Below are positions 50,860 to 60,439 of a stretch of 62,498 nucleotides of DNA, piece by piece. The notes beneath the pieces are model-generated. The model was given only the letters and a program-made list of their open reading frames with translations. It had not been told where the DNA came from and did no database searches. Source of the DNA: CAYJHC01 sp964369805 (GTDB lineage: Bacteria > Bacillota > Clostridia > Peptostreptococcales > Anaerovoracaceae); contig CAYJFM010000007.1 of NCBI GenBank assembly GCA_964369805.1, positions 1 through 62,498 on the forward strand. Direction: 5' to 3'. The first letter of the stretch is position 1; each line of letters opens with the position of its first letter. A program made the translations under genes and the position numbers.

Positions 50860-52245
50860 ATGAAACTTGAATACAATTTATCCATCAAGCAAACACAAAA
50901 GCTTGCAATGACACCAAAAATGATACAAGAGATACAGCTCCTACAATACAATGTGCAGGAGCTAGATTTGTATATACAAGATCAGATGCTTAGCAATCCA
51001 GTACTGGAAGCTGTGGACTCAAGAAGCTCGGAACATAAAACAGAAGACGGTGAGCTTTCAAGTGAAGATGCGTTTAGATATATTGGAAATGGAATCCAAG
51101 GAGATGGGAACTATATATCAAAAGGAAAAGATAGTGAGGAAGGCCGAGAAAGATTAGAGCATTACAAAATTCAAGAGCCTACACTCCAGGATCATTTAAA
51201 ACTTCAACTAATGATTGCGGCAAAAACTAAAGAGATTAAAAATATAGGTGAGTATATAATAGAAACTTTAGATGAAAATGGATATATGACCTCTACTATT
51301 GAAGAAATATCAAAGATACTAAGTGTTAGTAGGGAGAGGGTTGAGCAAGTCATAAATATTGTTAGAACCTTTGATCCGGCAGGAGTTTGCGCAATAGACT
51401 TAAAAGATTGTCTTATGCTTCAACTAGAGAGGATGGGGGAAGTGGACCCCTATGTTGAGAAAGTAATAAAATATCATCTAGAAGACATAGGAGAAAACAG
51501 GATTCAAAGTATTGCTAAGACTCTTGGCCTTTCTACTCATGAAGTAGAAGAGATAAGAGTTTTGATAAAAACCCTAGATCCAAAGCCAGGTAGCTATTTT
51601 GCTGACCATGAAGATGTTAAATATATTGCACCAGATGTAGTTATAACAAAAGGAAAAGAAGGATTTCATAAGGAATTTAAAGATGATAGAGTTCCAACAT
51701 TAATGATAAGCAGTTACTATAAGAACTTACTCAATGAAGCGAAAAGTGATAAAGAATTAGAAGGATATCTAACGGATAAAATAAATTCTGCAATATGGCT
51801 TGTGAAATGTATTGAAAAGAGACAGCAAACAATAAAAAATGTTGTGGATGCAATATTAGAGTTTCAAAACGATTTCTTTCAACTAGGTGAAATGCACTTA
51901 AAGTCACTTACATTAAAAACTGTTGCAGAGCACATAGGTATGCATGAATCAACAGTGAGTAGAACGGTAAGTGGAAAGTATCTACAATTTGATAATGGAA
52001 TATATGAACTGAAATATTTTTTCACATCTGGAATAGGTTCGCAAACTGGGGAGAGTGTATCATCAACAAGTGTAAAATGCAGCATAAAGGCCATGATAGA
52101 TGAAGAGGATCTGAAAAAACCTCTGAGCGATCAAATTATAGCAGACAGACTTAAGAATGAAGGGTATGATATTTCTAGAAGAACCGTTGCAAAATATAGG
52201 GAAAGTTTAAATATTCCTTCATCTTCAAAACGTCGAAGATTTTAA
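50860..52245 (+). CDS. rpoN: RNA polymerase sigma-54 factor
   Basis: 461 residues. Region I is Gln-rich (LSIKQTQKLAMTPKMIQEIQLLQYNVQELDLYI) and contacts activators. The core-binding region follows, then the helix-turn-helix TLKTVAEHIGMHESTVSRTVSGKY and the RpoN box SRRTVAKYRESLNIPSS for the -24 element. Needs an enhancer-binding activator, none of which is in the window. The gene precedes the glycolytic operon. Confidence 0.95.
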   Translation: MKLEYNLSIKQTQKLAMTPKMIQEIQLLQYNVQELDLYIQDQMLSNPVLEAVDSRSSEHKTEDGELSSEDAFRYIGNGIQGDGNYISKGKDSEEGRERLEHYKIQEPTLQDHLKLQLMIAAKTKEIKNIGEYIIETLDENGYMTSTIEEISKILSVSRERVEQVINIVRTFDPAGVCAIDLKDCLMLQLERMGEVDPYVEKVIKYHLEDIGENRIQSIAKTLGLSTHEVEEIRVLIKTLDPKPGSYFADHEDVKYIAPDVVITKGKEGFHKEFKDDRVPTLMISSYYKNLLNEAKSDKELEGYLTDKINSAIWLVKCIEKRQQTIKNVVDAILEFQNDFFQLGEMHLKSLTLKTVAEHIGMHESTVSRTVSGKYLQFDNGIYELKYFFTSGIGSQTGESVSSTSVKCSIKAMIDEEDLKKPLSDQIIADRLKNEGYDISRRTVAKYRESLNIPSSSKRRRF

Positions 52246-52353
52246 ATTGTTATTATGGCCAACTGTTATGGCTTAATATATTTATTGAAATTCAAGCACC
52301 AGCGAAAAAATATAGGTGCACCAATTGTTTTATGTTTTTAAAAGGAGAAAAAA

Positions 52354-53349
52354 ATGAATGAAAAAATTGCCATTAATGGCTTCGGAAGAATCGGAAGAAA
52401 CGCGTTTAAAGTTGCAATGGATAAAGGTGTAGATGTAGTAGCAATCAATGATTTAACAACACCTAAAACTTTAGCACACCTTCTAAAATACGATAGCTGT
52501 TTTGGACAAATTAAAGACGATGTAAAATCGACAGAAGACTCAATTATTTTTAACGGAAAAGAAATTAAAATTTATGCTGAAAAAGATCCAGCTAATTTAC
52601 CATGGAAAGCTCTAGGGGTTGATGTAGTAATAGAAGCAACAGGTTTCTTTACTGATGGGAACTTAGCAAAAAAACATATTGATGCAGGTGCTAAAAAAGT
52701 TGTTATATCTGCGCCAGCTACAAATTGTGATATTACAATTGTTATGGGTGTAAATGAAAATGAATATGATCCAGAGAAACACAATATTATTTCCAATGCT
52801 TCATGTACAACTAACTGTCTAGGACCAGTAGTAAAAGCAATTGATGATAAGTACACAATAGAAAAAGGGTTAATGACTACGGTTCATTCATATACTGGTG
52901 ACCAAAATATTCTTGATGCACCTCATAAAGACCTTAGAAGATCAAGAGCAGCAGGAGTATCAATGATTCCTACTTCAACTGGTGCAGCAAAAGCAATTGG
53001 TTTAGTACTGCCTCACCTAAATGGAAAATTAAATGGATTTGCATTAAGAGTTCCAACTTCTGCAGTTTCAGTTGTAGATGTAGTTCTTGAGCTAGAAACA
53101 GCTACAACAGTTGAAGAAATTAATCAAACTTTAAGAGATGCGGCAAATGGTCCTCTTGATGGAGTTCTTGGAGTGTGTGATGAACCATTAGTATCGGTAG
53201 ATTTTAAAGGAGATGCAAGATCTTCAATTGTTGATTCACTTTCAACAATGATGATGGGAGATAAAATGGTTAAGGTTGTATCTTGGTATGACAACGAGTG
53301 GGGTTACTCAAACAGAATCGTTGATCTAGTTACATATATTTCAAAATAA
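52354..53349 (+). CDS. gap: Glyceraldehyde-3-phosphate dehydrogenase
   Basis: 331 residues. NAD-binding INGFGRIGR with Asp33 in AINDL (NAD preference), catalytic Cys in SNASCTTNCLGP, TVHSYTGDQ and the C-terminal WYDNEWGYSNR. First gene of gap-pgk-tpiA-eno. AAAAGGAG precedes the ATG. The usual CggR regulator gene is not next to it. Confidence 0.97.
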   Translation: MNEKIAINGFGRIGRNAFKVAMDKGVDVVAINDLTTPKTLAHLLKYDSCFGQIKDDVKSTEDSIIFNGKEIKIYAEKDPANLPWKALGVDVVIEATGFFTDGNLAKKHIDAGAKKVVISAPATNCDITIVMGVNENEYDPEKHNIISNASCTTNCLGPVVKAIDDKYTIEKGLMTTVHSYTGDQNILDAPHKDLRRSRAAGVSMIPTSTGAAKAIGLVLPHLNGKLNGFALRVPTSAVSVVDVVLELETATTVEEINQTLRDAANGPLDGVLGVCDEPLVSVDFKGDARSSIVDSLSTMMMGDKMVKVVSWYDNEWGYSNRIVDLVTYISK

Positions 53350-53364
53350 GGGGCTTAAGAAAAA

Positions 53365-54567
53365 ATGAAAAAAACTATTAGAGATTTTGAGGTTAAAGGC
53401 AAAAAAGTGCTTGTTAGATGTGACTTTAACGTGCCGATGCAAGAAGGAAAAATCACTGACACTTCTAGAATTGATGGGGCTATTCCAACAATTAAATATA
53501 TATTAGAAAATGAAGGAAAAGCAATTATCATGTCTCATAAAGGAAGACCAAAAGGAGAACCTAATGAAGGCGAGTCCCTCAAACCTGTGGCTGCTGCACT
53601 TGAAAATATTATTTCAGAAGCAATGGGGAAGCCTGTTAATGTAGCCTTTGCGGATAGTGATGTTGTTGTAGACGAAAGCGTTGTAAAGAAAGCTTCAGAG
53701 TTAGAAAACGGAGAAATACTTCTTTTAGAAAATACAAGATTCAGAAAAGAAGAAACTATAAATGAAGAAAAATTTTCTAAAGAGCTTGCAAGCCTAGGTG
53801 ATATATTTGTAAACGACGCGTTTGGAACAGCACATAGAGCGCACTGCTCTACTGTAGGAGTAGCGAACTATATACCGTCAGCTCTTGGATTTCTATTAGA
53901 AAAAGAAGTTGAATACTTAGGCCATACGGTGGAAAATCCAGAAAGGCCATTTGTTGGAATTATTGGAGGATCAAAAGTAGGAGATAAAATCTTAGTAATA
54001 GAGAGTTTTCTGAATAAAGTAGATTCACTAATTATTGGTGGAGGCATGGCTTATACATTTTATAAAGCAATGGGACTTGAAATAGGAACATCTATACTAG
54101 ATGCGGATAATGTTGAACTTGCAAAAGGGTTAATTCAACAAGCAAAAGAAAAAGGTGTTAGCTTGATGCTGCCGACAGATGTTCTTTGTGCAAAAGAGTT
54201 TAAAAATGACACAGAAACGAAAGTAGTATCTAGGACTGAAATTCCTAGTGATATGATGGGGTTAGATATCGGACCTAAATCATGTGAAGAGTTTGAGAAA
54301 GTGATTTCAAAAGCTAAGACAGTGATTTGGAATGGACCTATGGGAGTTTTTGAAATGGAAACATTTGAAAATGGAACAAAGTCTGTAGCCTTAGCTATGG
54401 CGAACAATTCAGGCACAACAATAATTGGTGGAGGAGACTCAGCTGCAGCTGTACTTGCGTTCGGCTTAAGTGATAAAATGAGCCATATTTCAACTGGCGG
54501 CGGGGCGTCGTTAAAGTTCCTAGAAGGCGGGGTGCTTCCAGGAGTAGAAATTATTGAAAATAAGTAA
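53365..54567 (+). CDS. pgk: Phosphoglycerate kinase
   Basis: 400 residues. N-domain RCDFNVPMQEGKITD and SHKGRPKG, FVNDAFGTAHRAH, and the ATP-binding C-terminal GGGDSAAA and STGGGASL motifs. 15 bases after gap. Confidence 0.97.
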   Translation: MKKTIRDFEVKGKKVLVRCDFNVPMQEGKITDTSRIDGAIPTIKYILENEGKAIIMSHKGRPKGEPNEGESLKPVAAALENIISEAMGKPVNVAFADSDVVVDESVVKKASELENGEILLLENTRFRKEETINEEKFSKELASLGDIFVNDAFGTAHRAHCSTVGVANYIPSALGFLLEKEVEYLGHTVENPERPFVGIIGGSKVGDKILVIESFLNKVDSLIIGGGMAYTFYKAMGLEIGTSILDADNVELAKGLIQQAKEKGVSLMLPTDVLCAKEFKNDTETKVVSRTEIPSDMMGLDIGPKSCEEFEKVISKAKTVIWNGPMGVFEMETFENGTKSVALAMANNSGTTIIGGGDSAAAVLAFGLSDKMSHISTGGGASLKFLEGGVLPGVEIIENK

Positions 54568-54576
54568 TTAATCTAA

Positions 54577-54606
54577 CCTAGTCTGAAAATAATATTTTAG
54601 ACTAGG
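54577..54606 (+). other. Hairpin between pgk and tpiA
   Basis: CCTAGTCT / AGACTAGG with inner AAAAT/ATTTT pairing, no T-run afterwards. Probably an mRNA-stabilising or processing element that tunes relative expression rather than a terminator. Confidence 0.6.
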
Positions 54607-54637
54607 AATAATTTTAGAAGTATGAAAAGGAGGCTAT

Positions 54638-55384
54638 ATGAGAATACCACTAATAGCAGGGAACTGGAAAATGTTTAAGACTAAAGCTGAAGCGAGAACT
54701 TTTGCGGAAGAGTTTAAAAAACTGTATAAAGATACAGATGTGAAAGCTGCAATATGTGCACCTTATACAAACTTAGAAATGTTAGTAGAACTGTTTAAGG
54801 ATACAGATATAAAAGTAGGTGCTCAAAACGTTCACTTTGAGGATAATGGTGCTTATACTGGAGAGATATCAGTACCAATGCTTGAAGAAATAGGTGTGGA
54901 TTACTGTGTAGTAGGTCACTCTGAGAGGAGAGAATACTATGGGGAAACAGATGAAACTGTTAACAAAAAATTAACAAGACTTTTTCAAGGAGGCATTACA
55001 CCAATATTATGTGTAGGAGAAATTCTTACCCAAAGAGAAGAAGGTATTGAAAACATTATTGTTGAAAAACAAATGGTAGGAGCTCTAAAAGGTTTAAATA
55101 AAGAGCAAGTAGAAAAACTAGTTGTGGCATATGAACCAGTTTGGGCTATTGGGACTGGCAAGACTGCAACACCTGAAGATGCAAACAAAATGTGCGGATT
55201 CATAAGAGAAGTAATCAAAAATCTTTATGATGAAGAAACATCACTGGAAGTAGTAATTCAGTATGGAGGAAGTGTTAAACCGGCCAATGCAACCGAAATA
55301 ATGAATATGGTTGAAATTGATGGGGCTTTGGTTGGTGGTGCAAGCTTAAAGCCAACTGATTTTATTGAAATTGTAAATTTTTAA
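54638..55384 (+). CDS. tpiA: Triosephosphate isomerase
   Basis: 248 residues. AGNWKMFKT (catalytic Lys), VGHSERR (catalytic His), AYEPVWAIGTGKTA (catalytic Glu, loop 6) and YGGSVKPANA. AAAAGGAGG precedes the ATG. Confidence 0.97.
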   Translation: MRIPLIAGNWKMFKTKAEARTFAEEFKKLYKDTDVKAAICAPYTNLEMLVELFKDTDIKVGAQNVHFEDNGAYTGEISVPMLEEIGVDYCVVGHSERREYYGETDETVNKKLTRLFQGGITPILCVGEILTQREEGIENIIVEKQMVGALKGLNKEQVEKLVVAYEPVWAIGTGKTATPEDANKMCGFIREVIKNLYDEETSLEVVIQYGGSVKPANATEIMNMVEIDGALVGGASLKPTDFIEIVNF

Positions 55385-55433
55385 GAAGTTATTAGTAAAT
55401 ATTGAGAAAGAAATTTAGAAACAGGAGAAGAAA

Positions 55434-56729
55434 ATGATAGCGCACATTGAAGATGTAAGAGCAAGGGAAGTACTTGACTCAAGAGGAAACCCTACAGTTG
55501 AAGTCGAAGTACTTTTATCAGATGACACAGTTGGAAGAGCAATAGTTCCATCAGGGGCGTCAACTGGTGCATATGAAGCTGTAGAATTAAGAGATGGTGA
55601 TGCAAAGAGATATTTAGGTAAAGGGACTCTAAAGGCTGTTGAAAATGTAAACGAAATAATTGCAGAGGAACTAATTGGAGCAAACCCTTATGACCAAGTG
55701 GGAATTGATAAGTTTCTAATTGAATTAGACGGAACAAAGAATAAAGGAAATTTAGGAGCAAATGCAATTCTGGGCGTTTCTATAGCAGTAGCAAGAGCGG
55801 CAGCTAAATCGGTAGGATTACCTTTATTTCAATATTTTGGAGGAGTAAATGCGAAACTATTACCAACTCCAATGATGAACATCATAAATGGAGGAGCTCA
55901 TGCAGATAATACTGTAGATATTCAAGAATTTATGATTATGCCTGTTGGGGCAGATACTTTTAGTGAAGCATTAAGAATGGGCGCGGAAGTTTTCCATAGT
56001 TTAAAAGCAGTGCTAAAAGCAAAAGGTATGAATACTGCAGTTGGCGATGAAGGTGGTTTTGCACCAGATTTGGCAACAAATGAAGACGCTATTAAAGTAA
56101 TAATGGAAGCAATTGAAAAAGCTGGATATAAGCCAGGAGATGATATTAAAATTGCTCTTGATGCAGCAGCTTCAGAGTTTTATGATAAAACATCTAAGAA
56201 ATATAAATTAAGCGGAGAAGGTGTAGAAAAAACTGCAGATGATCTGGTAGATTATTATGAAGATCTTTGTGAAAGATACCCAATTATTTCTATTGAAGAC
56301 GGATTTGAAGAAGACGACTGGGATGGTTGGAAAAAAATGACGGAAAGATTAGGCAAAAAAATCCAAATCGTTGGAGATGATTTATTTGTAACAAATACAG
56401 AAATTCTAGCAAGAGGAATTGAAAAAGGAATTGCAAATTCGATTTTAATTAAAGTTAACCAAATTGGTACCTTAACAGAAACCTTTGATGCTATTGAAAT
56501 GGCAAAAAAAGCAGGATATACTGCTGTAATTTCACATAGATCTGGAGAGAGTGAAGATACTACGATTGCAGATATTGTTGTAGGTCTAAATACTGGACAA
56601 ATTAAAACAGGATCTCTTTCAAGAACAGACAGAATAGCAAAATATAACCAACTGCTTAGGATTGAAGATGTATTAGATACATCAGGTCAATATGCAGGCC
56701 TTAAGGCATTCTACAATCTAGATAAATAA
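55434..56729 (+). CDS. eno: Enolase
   Basis: 431 residues. DSRGNPTVEVEV, GASTGAYEAVELRDGD, NIINGGAHADN, VGDEGGFAPDL (catalytic Glu), DAAASEF, SIEDGFEEDDW, QIVGDDLFVTN (metal Asp), LIKVNQIGT (catalytic Lys) and the SHRSGESED signature. It follows tpiA; no phosphoglycerate mutase lies between them. Confidence 0.97.
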   Translation: MIAHIEDVRAREVLDSRGNPTVEVEVLLSDDTVGRAIVPSGASTGAYEAVELRDGDAKRYLGKGTLKAVENVNEIIAEELIGANPYDQVGIDKFLIELDGTKNKGNLGANAILGVSIAVARAAAKSVGLPLFQYFGGVNAKLLPTPMMNIINGGAHADNTVDIQEFMIMPVGADTFSEALRMGAEVFHSLKAVLKAKGMNTAVGDEGGFAPDLATNEDAIKVIMEAIEKAGYKPGDDIKIALDAAASEFYDKTSKKYKLSGEGVEKTADDLVDYYEDLCERYPIISIEDGFEEDDWDGWKKMTERLGKKIQIVGDDLFVTNTEILARGIEKGIANSILIKVNQIGTLTETFDAIEMAKKAGYTAVISHRSGESEDTTIADIVVGLNTGQIKTGSLSRTDRIAKYNQLLRIEDVLDTSGQYAGLKAFYNLDK

Positions 56730-56739
56730 TTGCTAGAAA

Positions 56740-56799
56740 CAGATATTCAGTGATTTAGATATCTTAAGGCACAGGGCTGATATCTGAATTTAAGATAAC
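56740..56799 (+). other. Imperfect hairpin after eno
   Basis: CAGATATTCAG pairs with CTGATATCTG (one bulged T) around a 30-base loop. No T-run, so a processing or weak termination element; secG has its own ribosome site further on. Confidence 0.35.
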
Positions 56800-56912
56800 A
56801 TTATCAGTACAAATGTAAAGATACTGTTAAGGTAGGCTAAAAATAGAAAAAATAGATTGAAACGAGTTTTTCTTTATGATAAACTGAAATGGTTATCACG
56901 GGAGGTGAAATT

Positions 56913-57158
56913 ATGGGAACACTATCAATAGTATTGATGATAATACTTGCAATTGTTAGTATAGCGCTAATTGGAAGCATATTAATGCAATCAAGCAACA
57001 GTGCAGGTCTATCAGGAGCAATTGGAGGAGGAGCAGAGCAACTTTTTGGTAAAAAAAGAGGCAGAGGATACGAGGCTCTACTTTCAAAACTTACAACTGT
57101 ATGTGCAATCACATTCATTGTAATTTCTTTAGTGTTAGTAATGCTTGAGGGGCAATAG
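56913..57158 (+). CDS. secG: Preprotein translocase subunit SecG
   Basis: 81 residues, two membrane helices (about 3-22 and 58-78) with the family loop MQSSNSAGLSGAIGGGAEQLFGKKRGRG between. Part of the SecYEG channel. ATG 56913 has GGGAGGTGA upstream; the upstream in-frame start at 56889 lacks one. Confidence 0.93.
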   Translation: MGTLSIVLMIILAIVSIALIGSILMQSSNSAGLSGAIGGGAEQLFGKKRGRGYEALLSKLTTVCAITFIVISLVLVMLEGQ

Positions 57159-57250
57159 ACTAAAGATATTGAAATAGCATTAAACTGGGATGAATATTCG
57201 TTCTAGTTTGAATATTATATTTAAATCGTAATTATAGTAGGAGGAAAATT

Positions 57251-59272
57251 ATGACAAACAGCGTAAGTTTACTGGCAATTCTAGTTCCAGTAGCAGCAGT
57301 AATTGCATTAGTTGTAGCGTATGGACTTTCAGCATGGATCAGTAAAGTAGAAGAAGGTACTGATAGAATGAAAGAAATCGCTAGCTACATCAGAGAGGGA
57401 GCTATGGCATTCCTAAGAAGACAGTACAAAACACAAGTAATTGTGGTTGTAGTACTAGCAGCGGTAATAGCACTAGCGATTAGCCCTGTAACAGCTATAT
57501 TATATGTAGTTGGAGCACTTTTATCAGTTTTAGCAGGATTCTTTGGGATGATCGTTGCTACAAAAGGTAACGTAAGAACTGCTTATGCAGCTAAAGAAGG
57601 TGGAATGGCGAAAGCTTTAAAAGTAGCGTTTAGAAGCGGTGCTGTAATGGGCCTTTCTGTTGCAGGACTAGGGCTACTTGGAATTGGTGCTATCTTCGTA
57701 ATAATGGGAGTTGACAGTATTGACGTAATAACAGGTTTTGGTCTTGGAGCTTCTTCTATGGCACTATTCGGAAGAGTAGGAGGAGGTATCTACACAAAAG
57801 CAGCAGACGTTGGTGCTGACTTAGTAGGTAAAGTAGAAGCAGGAATTCCAGAAGACGATCCAAGAAACCCAGCTGTAATAGCAGACAATGTTGGTGACAA
57901 TGTTGGTGACGTAGCAGGTATGGGTTCAGACCTTTTCGAATCATATTCAGGTTCGTTAATTTCAGCTATTACACTTGCAGCGGTTGCTGTGGCAAATGCT
58001 CCTGGAATGTTTGATCAAACTACAGCAGCACTATTCCCTCTAGTTCTTTCAGCTATAGGTATTATTGCTTCTATTATAGGTATTATGTTTGTAAGAGGTA
58101 AGGAAGGTGGAAATCCAGCTTCAGCACTAAATGCAGGAACATATGTAAGCGGAATCATCGTTGTTGTTGCAGCGTTTGCACTTAGCAATATTATGCTTGG
58201 TGATATGAAATATGCATTTGCTATTGTTTCTGGATTAATTGTAGGTATCGCAATTGGTAAAATTACAGAAGTTTATACTTCAGGTGACTATGGTTCGGTT
58301 AAAAAAATTGCAGACCAATGCCAAACAGGCCCAGCTACAACAATTATTTCTGGACTTGGCGTAGGAATGCTTTCTACAGTATGGCCAATCCTATTTATTG
58401 CAATAGGAATTTTCGTAGCTTATGAAACTGCAGGACTTTACGGTATTGCTCTTGCAGCGGTTGGAATGCTTTCTACAACAGGAATGACAGTAGCAGTAGA
58501 CGCATACGGTCCTGTATCAGATAATGCTGGTGGTATTGCTGAAATGTCTGAACTTCCACCAGAAGTAAGAGAAATCACAGATAAGTTGGATGCAGTAGGT
58601 AATACTACAGCAGCTATAGGTAAAGGTTTTGCTATTGGATCAGCAGCATTAACATCGTTAGCTCTATTTGCTTCATATGCAACAGTAACAGAATTATCAA
58701 CAATTAGTCTTTTAGAGCCAATTGTTATTATTGGACTATTCATTGGTGCAATGTTACCGTTCTTATTCTCAGCATTAACAATGAACTCAGTAGGTAAAGC
58801 AGCATTCCAAATGATTGAAGAAGTTAGAAGACAATTTAGAGAAGACTCAGGAATCATGGCAGGAACATCTAAACCAGATTATGCAAGATGCGTAGATATT
58901 TCTACAAAAGCAGCTCTTAAAGAAATGGTTGCACCAGGGCTATTAGCTATTTTAGCTCCATTAGGAGTAGGAATTATTCTTGGACCTGAAGCGCTAGGTG
59001 GAATGCTTGGTGGTGCTCTTTCATCAGGAGTACTATTAGCAATTATGATGTCTAACGCTGGTGGTGCGTGGGATAATGCTAAGAAATATATTGAAGAAGG
59101 TCACTTTGGAGGAAAAGGTTCTGAAGCTCATGCAGCGGCAGTAATTGGAGATACAGTTGGAGACCCATTTAAGGATACTTCAGGCCCTTCAATCAATATT
59201 CTTATTAAACTTATGACTATTGTAGCACTTGTATTTGCGCCAATATTCTTAGAAATTGGTGGACTTATTTAA
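57251..59272 (+). CDS. hppA: Membrane-bound ion-pumping pyrophosphatase
   Basis: 673 residues, about 16 membrane helices. PPi-binding loops are DVGADLVGKVEAGIPEDDPRNPAVIADNVGDNVGD and the second Asp set KYIEEG...GDTVGDPFKDTSGPS. GNTTAAIGKG has Ala in the position that marks K+-dependent enzymes. Whether it pumps H+ or Na+ cannot be read safely from the sequence. It uses PPi, a biosynthetic by-product, to energise the membrane. Strong AGGAGG upstream. Confidence 0.95.
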   Translation: MTNSVSLLAILVPVAAVIALVVAYGLSAWISKVEEGTDRMKEIASYIREGAMAFLRRQYKTQVIVVVVLAAVIALAISPVTAILYVVGALLSVLAGFFGMIVATKGNVRTAYAAKEGGMAKALKVAFRSGAVMGLSVAGLGLLGIGAIFVIMGVDSIDVITGFGLGASSMALFGRVGGGIYTKAADVGADLVGKVEAGIPEDDPRNPAVIADNVGDNVGDVAGMGSDLFESYSGSLISAITLAAVAVANAPGMFDQTTAALFPLVLSAIGIIASIIGIMFVRGKEGGNPASALNAGTYVSGIIVVVAAFALSNIMLGDMKYAFAIVSGLIVGIAIGKITEVYTSGDYGSVKKIADQCQTGPATTIISGLGVGMLSTVWPILFIAIGIFVAYETAGLYGIALAAVGMLSTTGMTVAVDAYGPVSDNAGGIAEMSELPPEVREITDKLDAVGNTTAAIGKGFAIGSAALTSLALFASYATVTELSTISLLEPIVIIGLFIGAMLPFLFSALTMNSVGKAAFQMIEEVRRQFREDSGIMAGTSKPDYARCVDISTKAALKEMVAPGLLAILAPLGVGIILGPEALGGMLGGALSSGVLLAIMMSNAGGAWDNAKKYIEEGHFGGKGSEAHAAAVIGDTVGDPFKDTSGPSINILIKLMTIVALVFAPIFLEIGGLI

Positions 59273-59317
59273 GTATAGGCTATTCGGAAGAATAGAATTT
59301 TAAACCCAAAATTCACA

Positions 59318-59358
59318 AACATCAGGTGTGGTCGATATATGCACCTGATGTTTATTTT
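59318..59358 (+). terminator. Terminator of hppA
   Basis: 12-bp perfect stem AAACATCAGGTG / CACCTGATGTTT, 12-base loop, then ATTTTAAT. Confidence 0.85.
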
Positions 59359-59439
59359 AATGGTAAACTAGGTCTGCGGATAAAGAAAAATTTAAAGATG
59401 AAAAAAGATGAATTTTTTTGAAAATTATTAAAAAAAGGC

Positions 59440-59468
59440 TTGCATAGAATATTATTATTTGCTATACT
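59440..59468 (+). promoter_or_regulatory. Upstream tRNA promoter P1
   Basis: TTGCAT (59440-59445) and TATACT (59463-59468) with 17-base spacing. The region from 59359 to here holds no gene. Confidence 0.65.
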
Positions 59469-59550
59469 AACTAAGGATTTTGGTTAGAGAATTAAATTAA
59501 TTTATAGAAACAAAATCATGAAAACAAAGTTAAGAAAATTAAAAAAAAGC

Positions 59551-59579
59551 TTGACAGTCACAACTGAATGTAGTATACT
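59551..59579 (+). promoter_or_regulatory. Proximal tRNA promoter P2
   Basis: Perfect TTGACA (59551-59556) and TATACT (59574-59579) with 17-base spacing, start expected about 15 bases before tRNA-Asn. Confidence 0.85.
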
Positions 59580-59599
59580 AATCATGTTGTGAAAAACGT

Positions 59600-59674
59600 T
59601 CCAAGGTAGCTCAATGGTGGAGCAATCGGCTGTTAACCGATAGGCTGTGGGTTCGAGCCCCACCCTTGGAGCCA
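59600..59674 (+). tRNA. tRNA-Asn(GTT)
   Basis: Acceptor TCCAAGG / CCTTGGA, discriminator G and encoded CCA; anticodon loop CTGTTAA gives GTT. Confidence 0.95.
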
Positions 59675-59722
59675 AATAAATGTTTGGTGATCTAGTGTTA
59701 CCAAACAATTTTTATAAAATGT

Positions 59723-59811
59723 GCCGGAGTGGCGGAATTGGCAGACGCCCAGGACTTAAAATCCTGTGAGATTAACTTCTCGTACCGGTTCGACCCCGGT
59801 CTCCGGCACCA
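59723..59811 (+). tRNA. tRNA-Leu(TAA)
   Basis: Acceptor GCCGGAG / CTCCGGC, discriminator A and CCA. Anticodon stem CAGGA/TCCTG with loop CTTAAAA gives TAA. A long variable arm (class II) confirms Leu. Confidence 0.95.
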
Positions 59812-59814
59812 ACT

Positions 59815-59852
59815 AAAAAACACTGTTGAAATTCAACAGTGTTTTTTAGTTC
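59815..59852 (+). terminator. Terminator of the tRNA-Asn/Leu unit
   Basis: AAAAAACACTGTTGA / TCAACAGTGTTTTTT stem with AAT-type loop. Confidence 0.9.
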
Positions 59853-59893
59853 TTGATAATTTGATTTAACGTAGATATTGCAAGTAAATATTC

Positions 59894-60439
59894 TTAAACG
59901 AATTTTTTCCATAGATCTAAAGCCAAAAGGCTTTCTGCAGTTGAAGATGTTGTGTCACCAGGATCGTGAGCCGAAGAGTCCAACTTTGCAGTGTAGTCCC
60001 AATTTAGGTATTCCAAAATACAAGTGAATTGTCCGTCGATTAACTTGTATTGAGGGTTGTCTAGTGAAGCTCCACCAACAACTATTACACCAACTTTTTT
60101 CCTTAGCTCTTTAAAGCCTACGATTTTAGAGTATAATTTGTCAATTACTAACTTGAGCTGAGAAGGGATACCCCACCAGTAAACAGGTAATGCAAAAATG
60201 ATAATATCTGCCGCCTCCATAAGCGCCAATGTGCTATTTGTATCATCAGTATGCACACAACCTAGCTTACGCTGACATATGTCACAATGGGAACAGGGGT
60301 TGATGTTTAAGTTGTTAACGTTTAGGTGGGTGATATCAGAGCCGTCTACATTCTTAATAAAACCGTCATGCACCCTTTCTAGTAGAAATTCAGAGTTGCT
60401 TCCTTTGCGAGGGCTTGCCCCTAATAATAAAATATTCAT
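59894..60439 (-). CDS. Iron-sulfur flavoprotein / NADPH-dependent FMN reductase family
   Basis: 181 residues, flavodoxin-like. FMN-phosphate loop GASPRKGSNSEFLL, then the compact cysteine motif PCSHCDICQRKLGC (C-x2-C-x2-C-x5-C) as in iron-sulfur flavoproteins, and LPVYWWGIPSQLKLVIDKLYS. It probably carries electrons between ferredoxin and small acceptors such as O2 or peroxide. ATG 60439 follows AAGGAGGT; upstream frame extension is unsupported. Confidence 0.85.
   Translation of the reverse strand: MNILLLGASPRKGSNSEFLLERVHDGFIKNVDGSDITHLNVNNLNINPCSHCDICQRKLGCVHTDDTNSTLALMEAADIIIFALPVYWWGIPSQLKLVIDKLYSKIVGFKELRKKVGVIVVGGASLDNPQYKLIDGQFTCILEYLNWDYTAKLDSSAHDPGDTTSSTAESLLALDLWKKFV

Noticed and set aside
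59518..59592. 24-codon frame in the tRNA-Asn leader
   Set aside because: It runs through the P2 promoter and has no ribosome binding site.
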